The notes beneath the pieces were generated by a model that was not told the origin of the DNA, did not search any database, and saw only the letters and a list, made by a program, of their open reading frames with translations. From Dryomyza anilis (lineage: Eukaryota; Arthropoda; Insecta; Diptera; Dryomyzidae), in the NCBI GenBank assembly GCA_951804985.1, contig OX638134.1, positions 81,137,679-81,201,678 of the forward strand: a stretch of DNA of 64,000 bases, in the 5' to 3' direction. The translations under genes and the position numbers were made by a program. Shown here piece by piece: positions 10,207-22,179 of the stretch (position 1 is the first letter of the stretch; every line of letters starts with the position of its first letter).

Positions 10207-11250
10207 AGTATAAAACACTTCGTTTAACTGCACGACTAACGTTGATGCTTGCCTCTGCAACTGTGTTGGGTGTGTGTAGTGAATGTAAAACTGTCGTACC
10301 GTGTAGTTTTTTATTTGTTTAGCGGGTTAAATAGAAGGCACGATGCGGTTATGTTTAAACGATCGATCGGTTAAAATGTAGGTTTGTGTAGGCACTTTAG
10401 GGGTTTTAATTTTATTATGTGATAGATTTAATAAAATTGAGCTCTTGTTTTATTAATTTATACTAAATTCGTTAAATTTCACGTTTTTTGTTTTGTACGA
10501 TTTCAAACGTTGTTATTTCGCTTATTTTAGATTGTTTTAAAATATATTTAATTGTTTTTGTATAATTTTTGTAGGTTTTTGTTTAGTTTAATTTTTTAGT
10601 TTAATTTTTTTAATTTAATTTTTTTAGTTTAATTTTTTAATTTAATTTTTTTAGTTTATACTTTTCAGATTATTTTTGTAAAATTATTTAATTTAAGTTC
10701 TACTAATGTTAAATATGTCTACGGGACGTGTGAGTTTCGTTTAGGTACAAGTTTGTGAGAAATTTTTTAAAAATTAAGAGTAGTCGCTGGAACTGTTCGA
10801 GCTGAAGACAATTTTGGCACAGACGGCAGGCAGGGCTGGCAGATAGACAGACGTTTATATTTTATATTGCCTGTTGTTAACAATGTGTTGTAGTACGTAT
10901 GTATATTATTCAGTGCTTCTTCTTGGCAGTGCGCAATATGGAAAAATGTTTTGGTATGCGTAAGTCTGCAAAAAAAACGAAAAAAATATATATAAAATAA
11001 AAAATATAATTAACATTAAAAACTTATTGCATATTAATAAATGAATATATGAATTTTTTATGCGAATTTAAAACAATTTATTGCGTTTTTTCAAAGTTGG
11101 TTTGGTAGTTACTATAAGTGCTAAAGCGTAGAAAGGTGTAGTAGAGGATAAACAAAAGAAATAATTATAGGTAGTATATATGAAAAACTTTCAATTTTCA
11201 TATTTTAAGTGTGAATTTGCGGGTTTGTCTAAATTTTAAAAACTAAACTA
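10207..11250. other. region upstream of E74A, no gene recognised
   Basis: AT-rich DNA with runs of the pattern tttaatttttttagtttaa at about 10580-10660, and a GC-richer patch at 10770-10850. No coding signal was seen. It may contain E74A leader or promoter sequence. Confidence 0.5.
10854..10866 (-). promoter_or_regulatory. possible TATA element for E74A
   Basis: Read on the minus strand the site is tataaaatataaa, followed by a GC-richer stretch (10770-10850) that could hold a transcription start about 30 bases downstream. It would give E74A a leader of roughly 0.8 kb if no intron intervenes. In DNA this AT-rich such matches are common, and I saw no convincing initiator, so this is weak. Confidence 0.15.
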
Positions 11251-11254
11251 AATG

Positions 11255-11370
11255 GCTCTATAATGCAGTGTTTTCATTATCGTGCAATTTCCAGTGCACC
11301 ATACACACTGCATTACCGACCACTTCAAATAATTTAGTTTGGTTAGCATATTTCGCCAACTCGCACACAC
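11255..11370 (-). mobile_element. decayed MITE of the GTGTGTGCGA family
   Basis: Contains cactgcattaccgaccact and ends with cgccaactcgcacacactg, matching the right half of the MITEs at 12161-12379 and 15452-15694. The left half is not recognisable. Confidence 0.5.
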
Positions 11371-12160
11371 TGTTAGTACTAGAGATGTTGATTCCGGTAT
11401 CCCGAAATAAAGTCTAAAATCAGTCCCGAAATAATACCGGGATTTAAAATTGAAAACCCGGGAATGTCGGGAATAAAAAAATGCTAATAACGGAAAGAGA
11501 GCAAAAAAATCTAAGCTTTTATACTTATTTATATATATTTTGGACTCATTTTAGTGTATTTTGTTTCTTTTCTAAATATAAAATACACTAACAATAAATT
11601 CGAATACAAAGTTAATAATTTGAATTTTTTAAAAACATTTTAAAAACTAACACGTTTAAAATTTTGTATACCAAAATTTCTATAGAAAAAAATTCTAGAA
11701 AATTTAAAATTTCCATTATTATATAATTCCAAAACAAACAGGGTTTTAAATTTTTTCTTCAATTTTCGTGAAATTCAGTTTATGGCTTTGAATATATTTA
11801 TAAAAAATATAAGTTAATTTTTTTTTCGAAACTCGAAAATTTCACAAAATTATGATGCTTCAAAAAAACAGAACTTTTTATCATAGAACTAACTTCGAAA
11901 GCCATTGTCTAGGTCAATAATAAATATTTTTGGTGTTTATTATGCTAAGAATTGAATGTAGTTTTCGATACATTATTTTTCTATAATTCGACTTTTAATT
12001 ATTAAATTATTGTAAAATTTACGAACTCGAATTTTGGCAAAAACAGCTATTTTGATTTGGCTCAATTTTTTTCCAAAATTAATTCTATTATTTCTTAATA
12101 TTCTGTATGAAATTTGGGGAGGTGTTTTTTGATATAAGAGAGAAATAATTTTTTGTATAT

Positions 12161-12379
12161 AGGGTGTGTGCGAGTTCGGCTAAATTGCTGACTAAACTAA
12201 ATTATGTCGGTAATACAAATTTTCGAGCAAACTAAATTGAACTAAATAGGATGACGCAAACAGACATATAATATTTAATTTATTACGGACTTTCACAATT
12301 ACCGGTTACCGAATGGCGATCGAGTGAAAACCCGTACAATTTAGTTTAGTCCACAATTTAGTCGAACTCGCACACACCC
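12161..12379 (+). mobile_element. MITE, GTGTGTGCGA family, complete copy
   Basis: Terminal inverted repeats agggtgtgtgcgagttcg and cgaactcgcacacaccc, extending inward through a ctaaattgctgactaaac pattern (with tttagtttagtccac opposite). The core contains accggttaccgaatggcgat. 219 bp, non-coding. Confidence 0.8.
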
Positions 12380-12498
12380 ATAACATATATTTATTAATAA
12401 CACATTTTTCATTCGATCTCTATTCGGTAACCGGTAATTGTTAAAGTCCGTAATCAATCGATTATCTCATTTTTGTTTTCTGTCATCTAATTAAGTTA

Positions 12499-12725
12499 AA
12501 TGCGCGAATCCGACTAAATGGTTGACTTAACTAAATTTTGTCGGTAATGCAGTGTTCGATTTTTCAATTTAGCACCATTTCGAGCTGACTAAATTGAACT
12601 AAATTTAATAATTACCGATTACCGAACGGAGATCGAATGAAAAGCCGTTCAATATAGTTTAAAACACTGCATTATCGACCAAATTTAGTTTATTCGCCAA
12701 TTTAGTCGAATTAGCACACACCCTA
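12499..12725 (+). mobile_element. MITE, GTGTGTGCGA family, diverged copy
   Basis: Left end gcgcgaatccgactaaatgg, right end ttagtcgaattagcacacac, with the same internal cggtaatgcagtgtt and accgaacggagatcgaatga landmarks as the other copies. Confidence 0.7.
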
Positions 12726-12743
12726 AATACGCTATATTGTATT

Positions 12744-12905
12744 AAGGGTGTGTGCGAATTCGACTAAATTGCTGACTAAACTAAATTCTGTCGGTAATGC
12801 AGTAAACATAAATATGATAATCGATTGATTACGGAATTTACCAAGTACCGGTTACTGAATTGTGATCGAATGAAAATCAATCAATTTTGTTTAGGCTGGA
12901 ATATA
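12744..12905 (+). mobile_element. MITE, GTGTGTGCGA family, right-truncated
   Basis: Begins aagggtgtgtgcgaattcga and follows the family through gtcggtaatgcag and the ccaagtaccggttactgaat core, then breaks near 12890 at a duplicated tttaggctggaatatag. The right terminal repeat is missing. Confidence 0.7.
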
Positions 12906-14000
12906 GTTTAGGCTGGAATATATGATCAAAATTAAAATTTTGTCAAAATAAGAAGAGATCTCAACTCGATCGAATCCTGTTAACAATAGAAAATATCACC
13001 CAATATGGATTAACACATTTTTTAGACAACTAAGTTCAATTTTTTATATAAAATTCCTAATTCAAGTATATTGCGAACATCACGGAACTAATCACGGGAT
13101 TTGAGGAACGTAAGTTTCAAATCTCGAAATCCTGGGATTGTAAAAACTTTTCGGGATCGACATTTCTATGACAAAATATATTGAATTTTGATGTCTGGAA
13201 GTCTGAAAAACTAACGTGACTTGTTGAAGGGTGGACACTTGTTGAAGGTGATGGGACAAATATATGAACCGCCGAAACCTTTCAACGATATATGGGTAAT
13301 TCCACATCAAATCGACAGGGTTTTAAACGAAACGAAGGTTTAACGAAATTTTGAGAAAATCGATGACAAAGTCAAAATTTGTATTTTTATTTTTGTAAAT
13401 TTCATCTTTACGTACAATATAAAAAAGAAAGAAATCATGGGATTCGAGAATGTGATACACCATTGGAAAGGCAATTTAATTGTCCAAAATATGAGTGAAA
13501 AATTGATATTAATTTATCAACAGATTAACTTTAATAACTAATTTTCTTGAATAGTCTATGTAAGTAATATGCATTTACTAAGCACCCACTAAACATATCT
13601 TAAAGTGGGTGCAAATTAGGATATATTACTTTTACATTTTCTTATTTTTTGAATCATAGAATCACCTACCGAGTTATTGACATCGATGAACCAAACACCC
13701 TGTATATACTATAACATGAATATATCGACCTTATTGTTGGTCAAATAAAATTCAAAATACTATACTTCGATGGTGACAACCATATTTTTACTCTTAAAAA
13801 ATAAATTTAGATTAATTTATTTTTTAATTAAAAACAAATTTTGAATTATATTAGACAAAGTAATTGTCTCCTACATATTTTATTTATAACTTCTTTTGAC
13901 GAAAATATATAAAAAAATTAAACAACTTGTGACAACAACTTTATGTGGGAGATATATTTTTTTATTTTCTTTTATAAATCATCACAGGACACAGCGACAC
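12906..14000. other. AT-rich spacer with MITE-like end
   Basis: No gene recognised. 13085-13170 carries cgggat-type fragments (see the finding on such islands). 13293-13312 (ggtaattccacatcaaatcg) resembles the terminal repeat of the foldback element at 62204-62494. Confidence 0.5.
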
Positions 14001-14149
14001 TACTAAGCATGATGCTGACCTTGCGTAGACGCAATGCACAGCGTTACCATTAACTAAAAAAAAATAAAAAAAAGCGAAGAAAAAATGCCCGAAATGCGGC
14101 TGTTGCCACAGCAGTCGCATTAGACGAAATTGACTGAATGCTGCATGTT

Positions 14150-14680
14150 GTATGACGTATGAGCAACAGCAACAAAAAACATAAAAAAACAACAACAAAC
14201 ATTAAAAGCAACAACAACTACTAAACACAACACAAACAAAAATTGAAAAAGGAAAAAAAAAACGTAAATTCGCAACCGCTAATGTTCCGGGAATCTTTGA
14301 GTTCAATAACTTCAAAACCAACTGCGCTGCACTGTGTTGCAATAATAATAACAACAACAATGGCAGCAACATCATCAAACCACAACAACAACAACAAAAA
14401 CAACAATGCTTAAGGAGAGCATGGTACATGCGGCGCTGCGCTGCGCAGCAACGAACGGCAATGCTTTCGGTTGCTGCTGCGGCGGCGGCTGTTGTTGCTG
14501 CTGCAGCAGCGGCAGCTGTGGCTGCGGCAAATGTTGCTGCCGCTGTTTTTGCGATTACATGAAAATGCAAAAGCAGCGAAACCAGCGGCTGAAAAACCAG
14601 ATTAAAGCAAGGAAAACACTTTACATAACATGTTATTGAACTATGAAAGCAACTAACAGCAACAACTACTAATAACAACA
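14150..14680. other. CAA- and CTG-rich island
   Basis: Plus strand: (CAA)n-like runs at 14165-14410 and 14650-14700 flank a GC-rich core at 14420-14590 with repeated tgctgc and ggcggcggctg. Open frames here are biased Cys/Leu/Ala repeats without family resemblance. It may be regulatory or part of a noncoding transcript. Confidence 0.35.
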
Positions 14681-15104
14681 AAAACAACAAAAAAATGTTA
14701 ACAACAAAAATAAGTACAAGAGTAATAAAAGATAAATAAAACAACAAATATAATAAAAATTTCGGTACCACCAATAAGAAAAAATAAAATATATATTTTC
14801 TAATAAAATATAAATTAAATAATACGAAAAAAAAATTAAATAATATAAAAAAACACAAAAGACGTAATAAAAACACCTCCACGAAACTTAGAATAATTTT
14901 TGAAATCTCTAACACTTGAGTTTATTTCATATTAAAATAATACAAAATAATATCTAACCACAGATTAAATATGCCCTAATGAAATTACGCCAGGTAAAAA
15001 GGGCAAGAATCCTCAAAATAACGTTCTATGTATAAAATCCCAAAGAAAGGATAAATAATCCCCAAGTCTTACTTCAGGTTTCGTATACATATCAATTCAT
15101 TAAG

Positions 15105-15450
15105 TTTAGTGAGTCAGCATAAATCGACTAAATTTCTGACTCTTTGGAAGTAGTCGATAATGCAGCGTTTACCATCATCGCACCTTGTTGCAGTAAACAA
15201 AATATTCGCTGGAAAATTATAAAAGTTATTTTAATTTAGTCGAATTCGCACACACCCTAATTGTACGATGATGGTAAATGCTGCATTATCGGCCATTTCC
15301 AACAATTAAGAAAAAGCCAACAATTTAGTTCAATTCGCACACACCTCAAATTTGAAGTGGCTTCTCTAAATTGTAAGGGTGCTGTGCTAATTGTACGATT
15401 ATGACAAACGCAGCATTATCGATCACTTTAATCGAATTCGCACACATTCT
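15105..15450. mobile_element. scrambled MITE fragments, GTGTGTGCGA family
   Basis: At least three partial copies: ends reading tcgaattcgcacacaccc (about 15240), ttcaattcgcacacacct (about 15331) and tcgaattcgcacacattc (about 15432) each follow a gcattatcg or gataatgcag landmark. This looks like successive insertions of the same family or a tandem array of one half. Confidence 0.6.
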
Positions 15451-15451
15451 A

Positions 15452-15694
15452 AGAGTGTGTGCGAGTTCGACTAAATTGCTAACTAAACTAAATATTGTCG
15501 GTAATGCAGCGTTTATTTTCAATTTAGCAAATTTTCGAGCAAACTAAATTGAACTAAATTGGAAGACATCAAACAGACATATGATAATCGATTTATTAGG
15601 TACTTTAACAATTACCGGTTACCCAATGGCGATTGAATCAAAACCCGGACAATTTAGTTTAGTCAGCAATTTTTTCGAACTCGCACACACCCTA
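15452..15694 (+). mobile_element. MITE, GTGTGTGCGA family, complete copy
   Basis: Ends agagtgtgtgcgagttcg and cgaactcgcacacacccta, with internal ttgtcggtaatgcagcgttt and accggttacccaatggcgat. Similar in length and order to 12161-12379. Confidence 0.8.
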
Positions 15695-15699
15695 AGATA

Positions 15700-16800
15700 T
15701 CATATCCAAGAAAAGTTATACATGCTATCAGTCATGGTTGGTCCTGACCTGATTGAAGAATCAGCGATGACATTACCCACTGGGCGGAACCAAAAAGTAG
15801 CTTATACATAATCGTAGTCTGAGTGGTGGAATAATTTAAACGATATCAGACACTAATTATAAACATTAGAACCGATACAACTACGAAAACGGAATTTTTA
15901 TCAAGGCTAATTCGAGAAAGGTCTCAGGCATCGAAGGTCTGCGAGAAATGACAGACTGGGAGGTTACAGTTCTAGTGAATACTAAAATTGCACTTTCGAT
16001 TTCGGCTTTAAGCGAGCCTCTGTTATAAATCGGTAGTAAAGTCATTCTTCTGTATTTAGAATGAACGAAAAGAACGACCAATTACGTGAACATTTTATAA
16101 AAATGAATTGATTTCATTTTAAAGTCAACTTTAAACTTAAAATTGTGTTTTTGACATTTTGTTCTAAATGGAAATTGTCAAAATAGCCAATTTTAATTAA
16201 AAAGTTTAAATTAAATTGTCTATGATTATTTAAGATTGAGTTTAAGTTTAAACTTAGTTTAAACTTAGTTTAAGTTTTTCCGCATTTTTAAATTCTCTAT
16301 AGTTCTTAATCAAAATGTTCGAATGTCTTTAAAATTTTCAGACAGATAGATAATGAGTTATCAGTTAATATGACATTTGAAATATTTGTAATATGTAGTC
16401 TATAGATGAACTTTCATGTAGTTTAAACTTAGTTTATTTTTAAAATGTGACTGAAAAACTGAACCTTAGATAAAAAAAAATTATTAGTTCAGAGAATTAT
16501 TTTCTTTTTTTTTTAGAAAACTTAAACAATTCATTTATAAAATATTCGAAGTTTTTTTTTTATCAAAAAATTTGAATTGTTTTATCGGAACTAAAAATTA
16601 TTATTTTTTAAAAGGTTTGGGGCTGATGCGTTTTTCGGGACCAATTTGGTGTAAATCCCGGAATCACGGGTTTAAATTTCTAAACAATACAACAACAAAA
16701 TTACAAAAACAATATAACAAAAATAAAAATTGCAAAAAATAAACAATAAAAATTATAATACTAATAAAAAAATCTGCAAAAAAAAAACTAACAACAAATC
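15700..16800. other. spacer, no gene recognised
   Basis: Apart from the solo element at 16110-16233 this is AT-rich DNA with repeated tttaaacttag motifs at 16240-16270 and 16425. A cgggaccaat/cccggaatcacggg patch occurs at 16635-16668. Confidence 0.4.
16110..16233 (+). mobile_element. short inverted-repeat element, solo copy
   Basis: Begins with ttttaaagtcaactttaaac and ends with tttaaattgtctatgatt, the same end sequences that bound the outermost layer of the nest at 25473-26633, but with only a short interior. It looks like a copy of that outer element without the nested insertion. Confidence 0.5.
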
Positions 16801-16804
16801 TAAC

Positions 16805-17475
16805 AATATTCGTCCGCTCACAGAGCCACATCGTCGACAACGCAACTCGCGATGCGACACGACGCGCACAAAAATTAAATTTATTTTTTCCATTTCTTTT
16901 GCCAGTCAAACAGCCTCTGCTGCCTGCTGCAGCAGTTGCTAATGCACTGCACTGCATCAAGCAGCCATCGAAACCAACAACAGCCAACAGTGCTGCCAGA
17001 GTCAAATTCATTATAAGTGAAAGTCATTTTCCTGAAGTTCGTTAACATTGAACGTGAATGCTGGCCACATGCACTGCACCGAACTGCACCAACAAAACGA
17101 ACAACGTTACAAGCAACAATTGCTGCCTCGACTGTAGTTGCTGCTTTGACTGCTGTTGCTGCTTCTATTGCTGTTTGCTGCTGCTGCCGCTGTCGCTTCG
17201 AAAGGAAAAACAAACGGCCGCAGACGACCAACGGCAGCAACGCGAACGAGTTTGGTTGCTATTGAAATCAAAATATGCAACGATCGTGCGTCCGTCCATA
17301 CATCCAAACATCCATCCGTCTATCCAATCGTATGTCTGTCCTGTCTTTGCCATTAGATTGTCTGTCCAGCTGTCTGTCCAACTGCATGTCTATCTATTGC
17401 TTGTACTTTTATTGCTAGTTTTTCTCGCTTTTTTCACAGGCATTAGAAATAACAAATTCTGGTTTCACAAATAAT
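16805..17475. other. GC-richer island with CTG and CATCC/GTCT repeats
   Basis: Contains a trinucleotide tgctgc-like block (17120-17190) and a catccatccgtc/gtctgtcc block (17290-17390). Multiple overlapping open frames on both strands are repeat-driven and match no protein I know. Candidate enhancer or leader exon only. Confidence 0.35.
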
Positions 17476-19764
17476 ATCAATGCGACGGCGCGCTTTATGA
17501 CTTCATATCGCATTCCCTGTATTTGTTCCCTTCGTTTGTCTAACATTCAATTTTTCACTTCGATTCCCATTACATTAAAGTTTCTCTATTCCACCAGTGT
17601 TCATACACTACGCCATTCTTAGTAGATCTACTCCTTAAATTTTGTAATTATTATAGAATTTTTCTACTCCTTTAATTTCCTACTTTACATTTCACTCGCA
17701 CTATTTTAATTTGTTCTAAAAAATGATTTAAAAATTAAAACCATACATGAAATATTGGCATTTTTTTAAATAAATTAATTTTTCATTAATTACGAATTTT
17801 ACGAATTGTTAAAAAAGGGTTGAATTAGTAAAAATGAGATGATGAGATTTTCAAAAATCAAAAACTGTCGAATCGAAATTTTAATATAATGCTGTAATTC
17901 TGATTTTCCGAAGAGCATGCTACCGAATTAAACTAAATCGAAGGAGAATTTGATCTCTGGTGCGAATCTTTTGTATATTCTTATTTCGACGTTGAAGAAA
18001 TAAATCTTACGAAAGACATTTCGATCTAATTTTGCCCATGAATTTCATGATTCTCTATGGTCCACTGAGTAGAAAAAGTAATATAAACTTATACCACAGT
18101 TTGAACGTTCCGAAGGAATGAAATGGTGCTTGAGCATCTCAATTTTTAAACGAATGTCCTTAGAATTATTTGTTACACTCAGAAAAAAATCTATTAAAAT
18201 TGGTCAATAGGACAGTTATTTTATTAGTATTTAATAGTATTTTGTAGTATTTAATAGTATTTACCTATTAAAATAATAATTTATCCTATTGACTAATTTT
18301 ATTAGCAAAAAAACTATTGAGTTTATAGTATTCTTTTCTGAGTGTATGTTTGACCACAATACTCAATTGAATTTTTAGAATAGACCTCTTATAAACGGTG
18401 ATATATATCAGAAATATATATATATATAGAGGTAGAAGAATTTGACAATGCATTCGGAATTTCATGACCTTTTCAGCCATATTATAAAAATAAAACAAAT
18501 ATTACAGAAATTTACAAAAGAAGTGAAAAAAAACGTAATTTTTCTTTAAATTTCAATATTTTAGTACAAAAAAGATTGTCAAGAGCTATTTGATTACTTT
18601 TTTAAAGTATAAGACTAATTTTTTTAAACATTTTATATTTGATGAGATAAAAGAAATCGTCCAAAATACGTTAACAATTTTTCGACTGGACATCCCGTAG
18701 ATCAATTCAGGAGTTCATTTCCAAAACTATGTGAAACAAAGATAGGTTTACTAAAACCTGAATTACTGGTACTTAATGGTAGAATCAAATTGGATCAAAG
18801 GTATTTTCCATTCCTAGTATTTTCCTTATATCGATAGAATATTCACTTTTTTAAAATAATATTTTTTGGACCGTATTTTTTTAAATAAAGTCAATTTATT
18901 TTTATGTGGATAGCACGTTTTGGAAATGAGCTCCTCAATTGTATATAATTCGTTGGTGCTGATTTTGACTGCATAGTCAGTATTTTTCATATTACGTAAC
19001 ATTTTGGGAAAATAGCTATACAAATTTAATGCCCTTTCCACTCAGCAAAAAAAAAAAAAATGAAATACTGTTAAAAAACAGTTTTACAAAAAACCTTAAA
19101 AGCATTTTTTTTATTAATTGTCAAAACTAATTTTAATATATTATTGAATGTTAATATTTCAATACGTATTTAAGATAATTGCATATAAATTCGGAAAATT
19201 TAAATTTTTTTAGACAAATTTTTAAATTTCAGCATTTAGGATCTAATGATAGACAAGTAAATTATTTATGGGTATGCAGATTATAGTCCAGACTAACTAT
19301 AAAATACATTTTTTTTATAAGTTTTCTTTTTTAAAATATGTCCTATGAACATAATTTTGATACCCCTTTATATAACCAATTTTCAATCATTACCTCTTGT
19401 ATAAAGTATGCTTATTTTGATTTCTAACTCAATGTTTTCTTATTATATAGTTTTTTTTTGCGAAAAATTATAGTAAAAACTACTATTTTCACCAATTTTG
19501 TATGTACAATATACAAGTATTTGGAAATATAACATTTTTAGGACATTATTTAAAAATTAAAACCCTTGACAAAAGTTAATAATTTTGATCGTTATTTTGA
19601 ACTATGCACAGCATAATCATAAATTATTTTTTTATTTATCATTAGATCCGATCTGCCAAAAAAAAATCTACAAAAATAGTAAAAAAAAAAATAAAAATAC
19701 AAATTTTTCGAGTTTTGATTCAAAAACATATTAAAATAATTGATTTTACCGATATATTATAATT
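17476..19764. other. AT-rich spacer
   Basis: No gene recognised outside the MITE at 18175-18345. A weak inverted pair, ggagttcatttccaaaac near 18710 and its reverse near 18915, suggests another decayed foldback element. Confidence 0.4.
18175..18345 (+). mobile_element. MITE with ACACTCAGAAAAAA ends
   Basis: Terminal inverted repeats acactcagaaaaaaat and attcttttctgagtgt enclose an interior of repeated tatttaatagtatt and an inverted ggtcaatagga/tcctattgac pair. 171 bp, non-coding. Similar single ends occur at 30396 and 55768. Confidence 0.7.
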
Positions 19765-20480
19765 AAAGAGTCTCCTGATACCTCAAAGAATTCACGAAGA
19801 GTATTAGATCTAAAAATTCGATCTCATTCCTTGTCGAATCTAATGTTTTAAAAGTCTCCTGCTACCTCAAAGAATTCACAAAGAGTTTTAGATATAAAAA
19901 TTCGATCTCATTCTTGTATCGAATCTAAATTTAAAGAGTCTCCTGATACCTCGAAGAATTTGCGAAGAGTTTTTGATAAAAAAAAATCGATTTCATTCTT
20001 ATATCATATACAATTTTTAAAGAACATTCAGATGCCTCGACGATTTCAATACTCGAAGTAGTTTTCATATAAAAATTGGATCCAGTGCGTCCATTTTTAA
20101 AGAGTCTCCTGCTACCTCGAGGAACTCTCGAAGAGTTTTTGATATAAAAATTCGATCTCATTCCTATATCGTACGGCTTTGCTATAAAAATTCGATCTCA
20201 TTCTTGTATTAAATATAATTGTTAAAGAGTCTCCTGATACCTCAAAGAATTCGCAAAGAGTTTTCGATATAAAAATTCGATCTGATTCATTTATCGAATC
20301 TAATGTTTAAAGAGTCTCCTAATACCTCGAAAAATTCTCGAAGAGTTTTTGATATACAAATTCGATTTCATTCTTAAATCGTATCTAATTTTTAAAGATC
20401 TTTCAGATGCCTCGAGGAATTCAATCCTCCAAGTTGTCTTCGATGTCGTCCATATAACGAATCTAATTTGTTCGTTGTTT
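19765..20480 (+). repeat. ~85-bp tandem array with A/B variant units
   Basis: Units starting aaagagtctcctgatacct begin at about 19765, 19850, 19934, 20098, 20224 and 20308; variant units reading cattcagatgcctcga or ctttcagatgcctcga begin at about 20019 and 20394. The internal landmark is aaaaattcgatctcattc. The order is A A A B A (partial) A A B, suggesting a higher-order repeat. Confidence 0.8.
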
Positions 20481-21400
20481 TGGTATCGAAATCACAGGGA
20501 AATACATATTCTGGGACTTAATGTCGTTCATATAGCGAATCTAATTATTGGAGAATTTCGAGATCGAACTTATTTCCAGAGTTTTATAGTACGAGTCCTG
20601 ACAATTAAAAAAGGAGAATCTTCAAAAAAGGACTGGGTATATTGGCTAAATATTCTTCTCATTATCTGCAAAACGACGAATGCTTAATTTAAACAGTTAA
20701 AAATGTTATTTTCAGAATTAGTGAAAAAAGTGAAACTCTGGTTATTTATAAATTTGAGTTCTATTGAAATATTCTATTTTGAAATGTTCTATTGATTCTG
20801 AAATACACATTTCAAGCATTTCAGAATCTCAATATTATCAGCTTAATGTCTAAATGCTCAAAAATATATGAAAAATGTGTATTTTTTCTAGTTTCTGATT
20901 TTATTAAGATTTAAATTATATTTTATTAAATTTTAATTATATTATATAAAATCCGCTCTAATTTTATATATTAAATCAAAGAATTGAAATCCTAATGTTC
21001 GGTTTTCTTTTTGGTTATATAAATCTAAGAATGGAAATCCTCGGTTAGTTTCTGGTTTTAGAATTAGTGTTAATTTTTGTCGATCTTTTCAATATCTGGA
21101 ACAAAACAGAATTGTTATCTCTGAACAAGGAACTACGGAAAAACCAAACAGAACTTATAATATAATTTTAAATATCTTTTCAAAAATTTAATTTTATTAA
21201 ACTATTTTAAAAACTGTTTTAAACCCGGAATTAAACTCAAAACGATTTACATTAGTATCGGATTATTTCTGATTTTTGTAAAACACTTTGTGTCTTAAAT
21301 AGATCTCGGTTACGCTTTCAATTCTATATTTAATAATTTTGTTCTTGATTTTCAAAACACATATCTTGCTACTACTTTCAATTGCACGATCTACTACAAA
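20481..21400. other. AT-rich spacer after the 85-bp array
   Basis: Begins with degraded remnants of the array (cgtccatataacgaatctaa at 20449 and cgttcatatagcgaatctaa at 20525). Nothing else recognised. Confidence 0.4.
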
Positions 21401-21404
21401 TTTT

Positions 21405-21960
21405 GTCTGGCAAATGAACTCTGCTACCCAGCCAGCCGCCAGTCTACGATGCGCACATTTAATACTTTCGCGCTGCAACTGCAACGCGTACCGCAAAGTT
21501 TCCGTGTCGTGCGGTGCCGTTCGTGCCGACTCTTGTCGCATCGCAACGTGCAGCGCAGCAACTTCTCTGATGCTGCTGCAGTGGCTCTGAAATGCATTCG
21601 ATTTTCTTTTTCATTTCATTTTTTATTTAATTTTATTTTCATTTCATTTTCCAGCCACATTCGCTGCTTCGCTGCACAATCAAAAAAAAAACAAAAAAAA
21701 AGTTGTTGGTCGGTGGTCGGGCGAGCGGTTGGTCGGTCGAACGTTGGGTTGTTCGGTGGGTTGGTTGGTTGGTGGGTTCGTTGCTTGGTTGGTAGTTTCG
21801 TTCATTCGTTTGTCCGTCCCTCTGTCCGTCGGTTGGTTGGTGCCACATGGAATGCGTAATACATGGTTGTTGACTAACTTGGCATTGTATTCAGTATGAT
21901 GTAGTTTTTGTTGTTATTACACAACATTTTGTCAGTTCGATGGCTGCTCGCAGAAAGTAA
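21405..21960. other. GC-richer island with GGTTGGTT tract
   Basis: GC-richer sequence with gctgctgcagtgg and a simple-sequence tract of ggtt/gtccgtc units at 21710-21840. The open frames are repeat-driven. No gene recognised. Confidence 0.35.
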
Positions 21961-22179
21961 TAATTAAAATGCAACTCTAGCTGTATCTGTATTTGTCATT
22001 TTCACAGAGATTCATGAAACACTTTCTGCGGTTCAAGTCTTGAGAGGTTTTTCTTTTTTTTTGCCTGTAAGTCAGCTGATCCGGTGACATTTCACATTTT
22101 ATTTCTGCAGTTGCCAGAAAGGAGCCAGGACGAGCCTCTTTTTGAGCTGAAGCATAGGACAGAAATACAATTTTCACGA

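Noticed and set aside
10209..10215. Plus-strand tataaaa close to the E74A start
   Set aside because: Wrong orientation for E74A and such motifs are frequent in this AT-rich DNA.
14202..14915. 237-aa minus-strand Phe/Leu/Val/Ala-rich open frame
   Set aside because: Composition follows (CAA)n/(GCA)n simple repeats and AT-rich DNA; no domain or splice context.
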